Source: Acidobacteriota bacterium
Lineage (GTDB): Bacteria > Acidobacteriota > Terriglobia > Terriglobales > Acidobacteriaceae
Reading direction: 5' to 3'
Length of the DNA stretch: 64,000 nucleotides
NCBI GenBank assembly: GCA_018268775.1
Contig: JAFDVV010000027.1
Span: 1,820 to 65,819, forward strand
The translations under genes and the position numbers were made by a program. A model generated the notes under the pieces. The model had not been told where the DNA came from. It ran no database searches and saw only the letters and a list, made by a program, of their open reading frames with translations. Below are positions 18,479 to 28,700 of this stretch, piece after piece (the first letter of the stretch is position 1; every line of letters begins with the position of its first letter).

Positions 18479-21400
18479 ATGCGTGAGGCACTTGTTCGCT
18501 CCCTGAGTGGTTCCCTTGCGGCAGTTCGCCGCCTTCTTCCTGTGTTTGTTGTTGCCGGTTTGTTTTGCGGAGGCCGCGCAGTGGTTGCGCAGGCCACCGG
18601 CGTCGTGGCTGGAGTGGTCTCCGACCCGGCCGGACAGGTTGTACCGGGTGTCAAAGTGGAGTTGACCAATGTATCGACCTCGCAGACGCGCTCGACAACC
18701 TCAGGTGCCGATGGCGCGTACCAGTTCCCGTTGGTGAATCCCGGCGTGTACACGGTCAAGGCCACGTCGACCGGCTTCAAGACCATGATCGTTGAGCAGG
18801 TACAGGTTGTGGTGAACGGCACCACGCGCGTTGATGTTCACCTGGCGGTCGGTGGTGTGGTGGAAGAGGTGACGGTCACGGGCGCCGCGCCTCTGGTGGA
18901 GACCGGCAATGCGACGCTGGGCACCGTGGTGGACCATCAGGCCGTCGTCGACCTGCCGCTGAACGGACGGAGCTTTGCGCAGTTGGGCACACTGATCCCC
19001 GGCGTGATTGCGGCACCGGCGGCGCTGGGCGGAGCGAACGGCAACGCGACGCCGGGCGGCTTCGGCAACTCGACGGGTAGCTTCAATGTGAACGGCATGC
19101 GCAACCAGTCCAATAGTTTTCTTTTGGACGGCGCGCCGAACAACGACTCGTTCAACAGCGGATTTGTGATGCGGCCCCCTCCCGATGCGATCGAGGAGTT
19201 CAAGATCATGACGCACTCCTACGACGCGCAGTACGGGCGCAGCGCGGGAGCGATTGTGAACGTCGTCACGCGCTCGGGCACGAACACCTGGCACGGCGGC
19301 GTGTGGGAGTTCAACCGCGAGGCGGCGCTGGCGGCGAAGAACTTCTTTTCGACGAAGAAGCCGAACTACCAGCAGAACCAGTTTGGCGGCGCGGCTGGCG
19401 GCAAGATCATCCGCGACCGCCTGTTCGTCTTCGGCTTCTATGAAGGCTTCCGGCTGAAGGATGCTACGAGCAACGTGCTCAACCAGAGAGTGCTGACCGC
19501 GGCGGAACGCGGCGGCGATTTCTCCGCATCGGGTACAACGATCAAAGACCCGCTGACGGGAGCGCAGTTCAACTATCTTGGAACTCCCAACCGGATCGAC
19601 CCCTCGCGTATCAGTCCGATCTCCAACTACCTGCTGAACACATATATTCCGCAGCCGAATTCGCCGGGCGGTTTCTATGTCGCTTCTCCGGCAAACATCG
19701 ACAATCGCGACATGTACGGCGTTCGTGCGGACTTCAAGCTGGGCGGGCACTCGTTGCTTGGCCGCTATATGCGTTCGCACCAGAACCTGTTCGGGCCGAT
19801 TACACCTTCAAACTTCGCGCCAACCGGCAACCGTCAGATCATGACGCTTCAGGACGCGATGGGTTCCGATACGTGGGTGATCAGTTCCAACAAGATCAAC
19901 GTGGCGCGCTATGCGCGTCAGTGGATCGCAGGCACGCCGAACGCAACCAGCGGCATCGATCTGACGAAGGCTGGATATGCCTTCACCTCCACGAATCCCC
20001 AGGCAAAGGGGCTGCCGAATGTATCGGTCACGAGCTTCTTCACCCAAGGCGACGCGCAGCAGCCGTTTGCTTCGCGCTCGAACAGCGTGGATACGATCTC
20101 GGACGACTTTACATGGACGAGAGGCAAGCACACGCTGCAATTTGGGGGCGAGGTGCGGCGCGATGGCATCGGCCTGCTCTATATCAACCGGCCCAACGGC
20201 GCGTTTACCTTTACGAACTTCTTCACCGGCTTCGCGCTGGCGGATTTCTATCTTGGCCTCCCGCAGACCTTCCAGCAGGGCTCAGGCGATCCGGCGATGA
20301 ACGGCAAGTCGTGGACATACTCCGGCTATGCGCAGGACCAGTTCCGCATCAATCGGAAGCTGACAGTGGTCGTTGGTGGGCGCTACGAGGTGAACCAGCC
20401 TTACACAGAAGCCAAAGGACATCTTGCGGCGCTGCATCCGGGACAGCAGTCGACGGTGCAGCCGAATGCGCCCATAGGCCTGGTGTATCCGGGCGACAAG
20501 GACACGCCTGCCGCGACATACTACGCGGACACGAACAACGTCTCTCCGCGGCTTGCGGCGATCTTCGATCCTGCGGGCGATGGCAAGACGGTGTTGCGCG
20601 CGGCGTGGGGCATCTACTTCGACACCGTTCCGGGGCAGGGCGACTTCTTCCAGAACGGCACGCTGGCTCCTCCCTTCCAGCCGCTGCAACAGATTGACCT
20701 GAACACGCGACCGCTCGCCTCCGCGAACTCGACTTACTTCTCGAACCCCTATGCGGGCACCTCGACGGGGCCGGTGGGATTCCCCCCCGGCATCACGTTC
20801 ATCGGATGGAGCCTGCCACACTCGTATAAGGCGGCGAACATCCAGCACTATAACCTCGGTATCGAGCACCAGTTCACGCCGAACATGGGGTTCGAACTGG
20901 GATACGTGGGCACGCGGGGCAAGCAGCTTCCGATCTTCATCGAGGTGAATCCGACGAATGTTGTTCCGGCCGCGAGCACTTCGCCGAATGCCTATACTGC
21001 TGGAACGCGCGCGGTGTTCCCGGCATTCGCTCTGACGCGGCCTACCTTCTCCGCTGCAAAGAGCTGGTACGACTCGCTACAGGCGCGGATGACGCTGCGG
21101 AGTTGGCATCGCACAACGGCGACGGCGGCATATACCTGGAGCCGTTCGATCGACGACGTCTCGGGCCTGAACATCGGCAACGATTCGCGCCCTGTCCTGC
21201 CGGTGACGATCGGCGACGATGCCTCGATCGACCGGGCCATGGTGAGGGAACGGGGCAATTCGTTGTTCGACACACGCAACCGGTTTGTGCTGAGCTTCGG
21301 ATACGAACTTCCGCGACTGCTGGATAAACCCGTCTTCGAGCGGCTGCTGGTTGGCGGCTGGCAGTTAAACGGAATCTTCCAGGCGCAGTCGGGGAATCCG

Positions 21401-21817
21401 TTTACGGCGGTCAACTCGGTGAACACGGCGCAGTCGTTGACCTTCAGGCCAAACATGACCTGCAATCCCAACCAGGGCGCGGCGAAGAAGCCGGGCGCCA
21501 CGCAACTGTTCTTCAACACAGCCTGCTTCTCGCTGCCTACGATCGGATCGAAGATCGACAACAGTCAATCGGGCAACGAGCCGCGTGGCGTGATCGTGGG
21601 GCCGGGTTTCAACACGACAGACGCATCGCTGTTCAAGATATTCCGCATCACCGAGAACCAGCACGCGGACTTCCGGTTCGAGGTCTTCAACGTCTTCAAT
21701 GAAGCGCACTTCTCGCAACCCGGCCTGACGTTTGGCGCTTCGACCTTCGGCCGTATTACATCGACGGTCGGCAACGACTCGCGTGTGGTCCAGTTGGCTG
21801 TGAAGTACGGGTTCTAA
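18479..21817 (+). CDS. Oar-type TonB-dependent outer-membrane receptor with carboxypeptidase regulatory-like domain
   Basis: A 1112-residue outer-membrane transporter of the large class abundant in Acidobacteriota. Order: signal peptide (to VVAQA near residue 40); carboxypeptidase-regulatory-like beta-sandwich (GVVSDPAGQVVPGVKVELTN, residues about 40-130); plug domain with LPLNGRSFAQLGTLIPGV near 160; then a long beta-barrel ending in the outer-membrane signature VQLAVKYGF. GGAGG lies 4 nt before the ATG. It is followed by an M20 hydrolase, a symporter and peptidases, so the likely cargo is a peptide or amino-acid conjugate, though the family is better known for glycans and proteins. A strong terminator follows, so downstream genes may depend on read-through or another promoter. 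Confidence 0.93.
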   Translation: MREALVRSLSGSLAAVRRLLPVFVVAGLFCGGRAVVAQATGVVAGVVSDPAGQVVPGVKVELTNVSTSQTRSTTSGADGAYQFPLVNPGVYTVKATSTGFKTMIVEQVQVVVNGTTRVDVHLAVGGVVEEVTVTGAAPLVETGNATLGTVVDHQAVVDLPLNGRSFAQLGTLIPGVIAAPAALGGANGNATPGGFGNSTGSFNVNGMRNQSNSFLLDGAPNNDSFNSGFVMRPPPDAIEEFKIMTHSYDAQYGRSAGAIVNVVTRSGTNTWHGGVWEFNREAALAAKNFFSTKKPNYQQNQFGGAAGGKIIRDRLFVFGFYEGFRLKDATSNVLNQRVLTAAERGGDFSASGTTIKDPLTGAQFNYLGTPNRIDPSRISPISNYLLNTYIPQPNSPGGFYVASPANIDNRDMYGVRADFKLGGHSLLGRYMRSHQNLFGPITPSNFAPTGNRQIMTLQDAMGSDTWVISSNKINVARYARQWIAGTPNATSGIDLTKAGYAFTSTNPQAKGLPNVSVTSFFTQGDAQQPFASRSNSVDTISDDFTWTRGKHTLQFGGEVRRDGIGLLYINRPNGAFTFTNFFTGFALADFYLGLPQTFQQGSGDPAMNGKSWTYSGYAQDQFRINRKLTVVVGGRYEVNQPYTEAKGHLAALHPGQQSTVQPNAPIGLVYPGDKDTPAATYYADTNNVSPRLAAIFDPAGDGKTVLRAAWGIYFDTVPGQGDFFQNGTLAPPFQPLQQIDLNTRPLASANSTYFSNPYAGTSTGPVGFPPGITFIGWSLPHSYKAANIQHYNLGIEHQFTPNMGFELGYVGTRGKQLPIFIEVNPTNVVPAASTSPNAYTAGTRAVFPAFALTRPTFSAAKSWYDSLQARMTLRSWHRTTATAAYTWSRSIDDVSGLNIGNDSRPVLPVTIGDDASIDRAMVRERGNSLFDTRNRFVLSFGYELPRLLDKPVFERLLVGGWQLNGIFQAQSGNPFTAVNSVNTAQSLTFRPNMTCNPNQGAAKKPGATQLFFNTACFSLPTIGSKIDNSQSGNEPRGVIVGPGFNTTDASLFKIFRITENQHADFRFEVFNVFNEAHFSQPGLTFGASTFGRITSTVGNDSRVVQLAVKYGF

Positions 21818-21821
21818 TCGA

Positions 21822-21861
21822 GGCCGGCAGGGTGCGCACGACCTTCTCTGCCGGCCGTTTT
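21822..21861 (+). terminator. Intrinsic terminator after the TonB-receptor gene
   Basis: GGCCGGCAG (21822-21830) pairs perfectly with CTGCCGGCC (21848-21856), followed by GTTTT. It lies immediately after the stop codon and before the M20 gene, and may reduce expression of the downstream enzymes relative to the receptor. Confidence 0.8.
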
Positions 21862-21894
21862 ACAAACGCTCGCGCTTCGGCACGGGGCGTGTTC

Positions 21895-23196
21895 ATGAGG
21901 CATGAGATGGCGGCAGCAGAGGTTTCGGCAAAAGTACAGGACGCAATATGTAGCAACGTGGACCAGATCAAGGACGAGATGATCTCGTTTCTGCAAGACC
22001 TGGTTCGCGTGCCCACGGTGAATCCGCCGGGAGAGAACTATATTGCCGGGGCCGAGCTGATCGGCAACCAGTTGAAAAAGTTCGGCTACGAGACGGACTA
22101 TATTGCCGCGGAAGGAATGAAGGAACACACCGTCGCGCACCCCCGGGTGAACGTCTTTGGCAGGATGAAGGGATCGGTGGCGCGGCCGTCGCTGCACTTC
22201 AACGGGCACTTTGACGTGGTGCCGGTTGGCGATGGATGGACCCGGGACCCGTTTGCCGCCGTGATCGAAGACGGCAAGATGTATGGCCGTGGAGTGTCAG
22301 ACCAGAAGGCCGGAATCGCGGCGTCTATCTATGCGATTGAAGCGGTGCGGCGCGCGGGGCTGAAGCTGCGCGGCACGGTGGAGCAGAGCGGAAGCGTCGA
22401 TGAAGAGAGCGGCGGCTTTGCCGGTGTAGCCTATCTGGCAAAGCAGGGATGGCTCGGCAAGGACAAGAACGACTACGTCATCATCACGGAGCCTACCGAT
22501 ACCAGCCATATCTACCTGGGCCATCGCGGAGTGTACTGGTTCAAAGTGACGACGCACGGCCGCATCGCTCATGGAAGCATGCCGCATCTTGGTGTGAGCG
22601 CGATCGACCATCTGACGGATTTTCTGCACGGCGTGACGCATGATCTGAAGCCAAAGCTGGCGACGCGGAAGACGGCGGTCCCGGTGCAGCCGCCGAAGTC
22701 GCGCTATGCGAGCATCAATGTGAACTCGGTATTCGGTGGGCAGCCGGAAGAAGGGACGCAGTCGCCCTGCGTGGCCGATCGCTCGGGAGCGATCTTCGAC
22801 CGCCGCTTTCTCACCGAGGAATCGTTCGACCAGGTAAAGGGCGAGGTCGTCGAGATGCTCGAAGGCTTCAAGGCCGCGAACCCGGAGTTCAAATACACGA
22901 TGGAAGACCTGATGATCGTGCATCCCGTGCATACGGACGAGAGCTGCGACCTGGTGCAGACGCTCGGCGGATGTATCGAGCAGGTTGCAGGGAAGAAGGC
23001 CACGTATGCGGCCAGCCCGGGGACGTATGATCAGAAGCACGTCGTGCGGATCGCGAATGTGGCGCAGTGCGTGGCGTATGGTCCGGGGCTGCTGAGTCAG
23101 GCGCACCTGCCCGACGAATACTGCGTCATCGACGACATCATCGCTTCGGCGAAGGTGATGGCGCTGACGGCGGTCCAACTGTTGGGGATTGAATGA
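21895..23196 (+). CDS. M20-family metallohydrolase (ArgE/DapE-like)
   Basis: A cytoplasmic binuclear zinc amidohydrolase/peptidase of the acetylornithine deacetylase/succinyl-diaminopimelate desuccinylase type, 433 residues with this start. Metal motifs: LHFNGHFDVVPVGDGW, MYGRGVSDQKAG, VDEESGG (catalytic and metal Glu) and a late His in GLLSQAHLPDEYC. A dimerisation domain with GRIAHGSMPHLG lies in the middle. The start is ATG 21895 (GGGG 7 nt upstream) or ATG 21907 (GAGG upstream); the longer frame crosses the terminator. It overlaps the symporter gene by 4 bp (ATGA), so the two are translationally coupled. It probably trims imported N-acyl amino acids or dipeptides. I considered N-carbamoyl-beta-alanine amidohydrolase but see no specific support. 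Confidence 0.85.
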   Translation: MRHEMAAAEVSAKVQDAICSNVDQIKDEMISFLQDLVRVPTVNPPGENYIAGAELIGNQLKKFGYETDYIAAEGMKEHTVAHPRVNVFGRMKGSVARPSLHFNGHFDVVPVGDGWTRDPFAAVIEDGKMYGRGVSDQKAGIAASIYAIEAVRRAGLKLRGTVEQSGSVDEESGGFAGVAYLAKQGWLGKDKNDYVIITEPTDTSHIYLGHRGVYWFKVTTHGRIAHGSMPHLGVSAIDHLTDFLHGVTHDLKPKLATRKTAVPVQPPKSRYASINVNSVFGGQPEEGTQSPCVADRSGAIFDRRFLTEESFDQVKGEVVEMLEGFKAANPEFKYTMEDLMIVHPVHTDESCDLVQTLGGCIEQVAGKKATYAASPGTYDQKHVVRIANVAQCVAYGPGLLSQAHLPDEYCVIDDIIASAKVMALTAVQLLGIE

Positions 23197-24641
23197 ATAT
23201 CTATCTCATCGCGTTGCTGGTGTACTCCATCTTTCTGATGGGGCTCGGCGTTGTGATGAGCCGGCGCGTGAAGAGCTCGTCGGACTTTCTGGTTGCCGGG
23301 CGAAGCCTGGGAACGGGGCGGTTGTTTGCGACGTTCCTTGCGGCCAATATCGGCGCAGGCTCGACCGTGGGGGCCACGGGCCTGGGCTATCGGCTGGGGA
23401 TGTCGGCGTGGTGGTGGGTGGGCTCGGCGTGCATCGGCACGTTTATTCTGTCGCAGCTTCTGGGGCCGAAGCTGTGGAGGATTGCGAAGGCCAACAATCT
23501 CTCCACATTGCAGGACTACCTGGAGTTTCGCTACAGCAAAGCGGTGAAGGCAGTCATCTCCATTCTGTTCTGGTTTGGTGCGCTGGCGATTCTTGCTGGT
23601 CAGTTGATTGCCATCTCGTGGATTCTGAACACGGTTGCGGGAATCCCGAAGTGGCAGGGGTGCCTGATCGGCGGCATCGTTGCGATCGTCTACTGCACGG
23701 CGGGCGGAATGATGTCGTCGTCGTTTGTGAATATGTTTGAGCTGGCGGTGACGATGTCGGGCCTGCTACTGGCTGTTCCCTTCGCGTTGCATGCACTGGG
23801 TGGCTGGTCGCACGTTCACGAACTGGTGTTGGCCAATACGGGAAGCGCGGAAAAAACAGCCGCGTTGTTCAGCGTGACCGGCGCTGGGCCGAAGCAGTTG
23901 CTGGCTTGGCTTGCGATTCTGGTTCCGTCGTTCATGATCTCGCCGGGGCTGGTGCAGAAGGTCTATGGCGCGAAGGACGTTGCGACGGTTCGTCGTGGTG
24001 TGAGCATGAACTCGCTTGGTCAGGCGATCTTTGCGTTTGTGCCCGCCGTGCTCGGGTTGTGCGCTTTCGCCGCAATGCCGCACCTTGCCAACCCTGAGCT
24101 TGCACTGCCTGCCGCGATGAAGATGTTGCTACCGAAGTGGCTGGGCATCTGGACGCTGGCCGCGATCTTCTCGGCGGAGCTGAGCGCGACCGACGCAATC
24201 CTCTTCATGCTTTCCACGTCGCTGGCCGTCGATCTATACAAGACGTTTCTAAATCCCGGCGTGTCACAGGTGAAGCTGCTGTGGGTGAGCAGGCTTGCGT
24301 CGGTGCTCGCCGGAGTCACCGGGATACTGCTGGCCGCGGTCCTCCCGTCCATCATTCAGGCCGTTTCGATCTTCTATGGTTTGATCGCGGTGTCGCTGTT
24401 CGTACCAGTCGTTGCGGGACTCTATTCACGACGGGTGCTGTCTGCGGCTGCGCTGAGCAGCATCTTCGCCGCGCTTACGGCTACGCTGGTCGCGATCCGC
24501 GTAACGCATGGCGGCGGAGTGGGCGTGCTCTCACCGCAGGCGATCGGAATCCTCACCGCAGCCATCGTCATGATCGGGTTTCGCGTGTTCGCTCCGGCAA
24601 CGCCCAAGCTGGCGTCGCCCGTTGAAGGTGTCGTTTCATAA
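23193..24641 (+). CDS. Sodium:solute symporter (SSS family)
   Basis: A 482-residue inner-membrane transporter with about thirteen hydrophobic segments. Family features include VAGRSLGTGRLFATFLAAN and GAGSTVGATGLGY early in the protein (the unwound TM1 region), and LQDYLEFRYSKAVK. The ATG overlaps the M20 stop (ATGA). The gene context (TonB receptor, M20 hydrolase, P1 peptidase) suggests that it brings the periplasmic product, an amino acid or small peptide, across the inner membrane with Na+. Substrate is not determinable from sequence. Confidence 0.87.
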   Translation: MNIYLIALLVYSIFLMGLGVVMSRRVKSSSDFLVAGRSLGTGRLFATFLAANIGAGSTVGATGLGYRLGMSAWWWVGSACIGTFILSQLLGPKLWRIAKANNLSTLQDYLEFRYSKAVKAVISILFWFGALAILAGQLIAISWILNTVAGIPKWQGCLIGGIVAIVYCTAGGMMSSSFVNMFELAVTMSGLLLAVPFALHALGGWSHVHELVLANTGSAEKTAALFSVTGAGPKQLLAWLAILVPSFMISPGLVQKVYGAKDVATVRRGVSMNSLGQAIFAFVPAVLGLCAFAAMPHLANPELALPAAMKMLLPKWLGIWTLAAIFSAELSATDAILFMLSTSLAVDLYKTFLNPGVSQVKLLWVSRLASVLAGVTGILLAAVLPSIIQAVSIFYGLIAVSLFVPVVAGLYSRRVLSAAALSSIFAALTATLVAIRVTHGGGVGVLSPQAIGILTAAIVMIGFRVFAPATPKLASPVEGVVS

Positions 24642-24680
24642 CAATAAGCCGTTTGATGCTGTCCCTGAGAGGTTCGATCG

Positions 24681-25769
24681 ATGAAGCGTCGTGAGTTCGC
24701 CCGCAATCTGCTTGGTCTTCCACTTGCCGCCGCACTTCCTTCGACGGCCGCACTTGCAGCTCCCAACGAGCCGACTGCACTTCCTCCCGGCGGCTCGATC
24801 ACCGATGTGCCGGGGCTGAAGGTTGGCCATCGCACATTGAAGGAACGGCCGACGGGCTGCACGGTGATCATCTGCGAGACCGGTGCCACTGCTGGCGTTG
24901 ACGTGCGCGGCTCGGCGCCGGGAACGCGCGAGACCGACCTGCTTTCGCCGATCAATTCGGTGCAGCAGGTACAGGCGATTCTGCTCTCGGGTGGAAGCGC
25001 TTATGGTCTGGCCGCCGCTACGGGCGTGGTGAGGTGGCTTGAGGAGCATAACCTCGGCTACAAGATTGGCAAGGGCGTTGTGCCCATCGTCCCCGCAGCT
25101 ATTCTGATGGACCTGGGTGTTGGCGATTTCAAAATTCGTCCGGGCGACGAAGACGGTTACAAGGCGTGTCTGGCGGCGTCAGCCAGGCCGGTGGAAGAGG
25201 GCTGTGTCGGCGCGGGGGCTGGCGCGACGATCGGCAAGATGTTCGGCCCGAAGTACACGATGAAGTCGGGCCTTGGAACGGCGAGCCACAAAGTGCCCGG
25301 CACGGACATCGTCGTTGGCGCGCTGGTTGCCGTGAATGCGGTGGGCGACGTCGTCAATCCGCACACCGGCAAGGTTGTTGCGGGCGCGCGCAGCGAAGAC
25401 GGCAAAGGCTATCGCGATTCGATGGAAGCGATGATGAACGGCTATCGCGTGGTGGTACAGAACGCTGCGAACACGACGATCGGCGTTGTGGCCACGAATG
25501 CGCCGTTCACGAAAACTCAGATGACCAAGGTCGCCCAGATGGCTCACGACGGCTACGCGCGCGCTATCAACCCGGTGCATACGATGGGCGATGGCGACAC
25601 GATCTTTTCCATGTCCACCGGGACGGCGAAGGAGAAGGCCGATGTCACCGCAATCGGTGCCATCGCCGCAACCGTGATGGCCCGCGCCATCGTTCGAGCG
25701 GCGATGCAGGCGACGAGCCTTCCGGACCTGGGACTTCCGGCTTATCGGGACTATACGGGAAGGTCGTAA
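24681..25769 (+). CDS. Exported P1-family (DmpA/BapA-like) aminopeptidase
   Basis: A 362-residue Ntn-type hydrolase that self-cleaves into two chains, like DmpA L-aminopeptidase/D-esterase and beta-peptidyl aminopeptidase. The start MKRREFARNLLGLPLAAALP looks like a twin-arginine or Sec signal with an RRE motif, so the product is probably periplasmic. Core family blocks are present: SITDVPGLKVGH, GCTVIICETGATAGVDVRG, LSGGSAYGLAAATGV, and the self-cleavage/nucleophile region NAANTTIGVVATNA near residue 270. The spacing is 39 nt after the symporter gene. It likely removes N-terminal residues, possibly D- or beta-amino acids, from peptides. Confidence 0.87.
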   Translation: MKRREFARNLLGLPLAAALPSTAALAAPNEPTALPPGGSITDVPGLKVGHRTLKERPTGCTVIICETGATAGVDVRGSAPGTRETDLLSPINSVQQVQAILLSGGSAYGLAAATGVVRWLEEHNLGYKIGKGVVPIVPAAILMDLGVGDFKIRPGDEDGYKACLAASARPVEEGCVGAGAGATIGKMFGPKYTMKSGLGTASHKVPGTDIVVGALVAVNAVGDVVNPHTGKVVAGARSEDGKGYRDSMEAMMNGYRVVVQNAANTTIGVVATNAPFTKTQMTKVAQMAHDGYARAINPVHTMGDGDTIFSMSTGTAKEKADVTAIGAIAATVMARAIVRAAMQATSLPDLGLPAYRDYTGRS

Positions 25770-25789
25770 GAGCACATCGAGGAGAATGT

Positions 25790-28700
25790 ATGTACCCTGC
25801 TTCGCGGCGCATCTGCTTCGCACTTGCCGCCGGACTCGTCTCCTCTTGCGTCTTTGCGGCAACACCCAACTCGAAGACCATCACGGTCGACGAGGGTACC
25901 GACATGCAGGTCACGATCTCGCCAGACCACAAGACACTCCTCGCCGATATTCAAGGGTTGATCTTCTCGATGCCGTCGGCTGGAGGAGCGGGAAAGCAAC
26001 TGACTCAGCCCATGCAGGAGGCGTCGCACCCCGATTGGTCGGCGCGAGGGAACCTGGTTGCTCTGCAGTGCTACGCCGGGGGCACATTCCACATCTGGAC
26101 GATGAAGCCCGATGGCAGCGGGTTGAAGCAGGTAACCACGGGGCATGGCGATGACCGCGAGCCTCGCCTGTCGCCCGATGGAACCACGATTGCATTCTCA
26201 TCCGACCGCGCCTTCAAAGGCTCCTACGACATATGGACAGTGAAGATCGATGGGAGCGACCTGAAGCAGATCACTCATTCGGCGGAAGACGAGTATGAGC
26301 CGAACTGGTCGCACGACGGCAAGCGGCTTGTATTCGTGTCGGGTCCTGGCATCCAGGCAAAGTCGATTGAGTCGATAGAGCTCGTCAGCGGGCGGCGCTC
26401 GACGATTGCGTCAGTTGATCCTTTGAAGGCGCGCGTGAATGTGCCGAGCTTCTCCCCGGACGATTCTCGCATTGCCTATGTGCTGTCCGACGGCTCCGGC
26501 GCGGCGCTCAGCAGGAGCCGCCTGGTTGTAGCGGCAGTTGCAGACGCTTCGACCTCTATATATACAGGCAAGTCCGGCGATGCGTTTCCGTTCCCCGCAA
26601 CGTGGCTCTCGAATACGGAGTTGATCTACACGGGCAGCGGCAAAATACTGAAGGCAAAACTCCACGAATCGACGGAGACGGCGATTCGATTCACGGCAGC
26701 GATTCCGCATGTCCGTCCGCAGTATGCGCATAAGCGGTACGACTTCGATGAAACAGCCAAGCATGAGGTGAAGGGGATCTATGCCCCCGCGCTTTCGCCG
26801 GATGGCAAGCAGGTTGCGTTTGTCGCCCTGAACCAGCTCTACGTGATGACCATTGGTGAGGCCCCGGCTGCGATCACGCACGATGTGTTCTACAAGCAGG
26901 GGCCAATGTTTTCGCCCGAAGGAAAGTGGCTGGCCTATGTCTCCGACCGTGACGGCATCGAGAACATCTATGTTCACGATGTATCGAGCGTGGACGACAA
27001 AGATGACCGGCGCATCGCGCCAAGTGACAGCGCGCAGATTATGCCTGCTTGGTCGCCCGATGGGAAGCAGATCGCCTTTCAGGACCAGACCGGAGCGACG
27101 CTGCTTGCCGACGTTGTCTCAGGGAAGGTATCGCAGTTGGCTGCCGCGTCGTTCTTTCCCGGGCGTGCGTCCTTCGCGCCCAATGGAAAGACGGTTGCCA
27201 TTGCGACGATCCATCCCTATTCAAAGCGCTTTCGCGAAGGGACCAGCGACTTCCTGATGGTCGATCTTGCGACCAAGGCCACGAAGTTCTATTCGCCCGC
27301 GCCATATGAATCGGTGACGACGCGCACCGAAGATGGCCCGATCTACGCGCCCAATGGCAAGGAGATGGCCTTCGTTCTCCGCGACCAGCTTTACACCATG
27401 CCGGTCGATGCGGATGGATACCCTGCTGGCCCCGCGGTGAAGCTGAACGACGAGACGACCGATGCGCCGACGTGGTCGGGAGACTCCGCGCACATCCTCT
27501 ATCTCTCCAACGGCAGGCTGCGCCTGATCGATCGCGCTACGGGAAAGGTCACTCCAGTGCCCGTCGATCTGACCTATACGCAGGCGAAGCCAAGGCAGAA
27601 GCTGCTGATTCACGTCGGCAGGTTTTGGAAGGGAAGCGGCCCTGATGAGTTGAAGGACGTCGATATCTTAATCACAGACAACCGCATCGCCAGCGTGGGG
27701 CCACATGCTGCAACTCCTCCCACAGGCGTGACGCAGACGATCGAGGCACCGGATTCGACGGTGCTGCCGGGGCTATTTGAGAACCATGTTCACGCCGACT
27801 CCGACAACGGCATCTACTATGGCGACCGGATGGGACGTCTGTGGCTGATCTACGGCATTACGGAGCTGAGGGGGATCGCCGACAACGCATACCGCGCGCT
27901 GGAGCACAAGGAGGCGTACCTCTCCGGCACGGCGACAGGGCCGCGCGTCTTCAATACCGGCGAGGCAGTGGATGGCGAGCGCGTCTACTACCCGATGATG
28001 ATTGCGACAACGTCGGAGGAGCAGCTCCATCGCGAGTTCGACCGGTTGAAGGCGCTGGACTTCGACTTCGTGAAGCTCTACGTTCGGCTGCCCTATGCTT
28101 GGGCGAAAGAAGGAGTCGATTATGCGCATTCGCAGATGGGTGTGGAGACGGCATCGCACTATCTGCTGCCCGCGGTCGCGTTGGGCGAGGATGGCATGAG
28201 CCATCTCTCCGCCACGGCGCGCACGGGTTGGGCCTACTCGCGTTCGCTCACCGGGCACTCCTACAGCGATGTGCAGAAGCTGCTCGTCGATTCCGGAATG
28301 TGGACCATCTCGACGACGTTCTCGCAGGTGCCATACGCAGACGACCCGGGCATGGCGACCGATCCGCGTCAGTCGATAGCTCCGCCGTGGGAGAACAAGC
28401 GTCTTCGCGCCGCAGTGCAAACGGCCACGCACACCGACATGAGCGCGCCGACGGCCCGCCTTCAGAATGAAGAGACCGTTGTCGCGAGCACGTATCACAA
28501 GGGAGGACTGATACTTGCCGGTACGGACTCGCCGCTCGACATTCCCGCCACCAGCCTTCATCTGAATCTTCGCGCGCAGGTGAAGTACGGACATCTTGCG
28601 CCCTGGCAGGCACTGGAGACCGCAACCAGCCTGCCTGCCAAAGCGTACGGATTGAGCAGGGACCTCGGCACACTGGAGCCGGGGAAGCTCGCCGACCTGA

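Noticed and set aside
18701..19780. Long minus-strand frame opposite the TonB receptor
   Set aside because: Arg/Val-rich antisense frame; the plus-strand receptor frame explains the composition.
21832..21894. N-terminal extension of the M20 protein to 21832
   Set aside because: It would translate through the terminator hairpin of the receptor gene and has no ribosome site.
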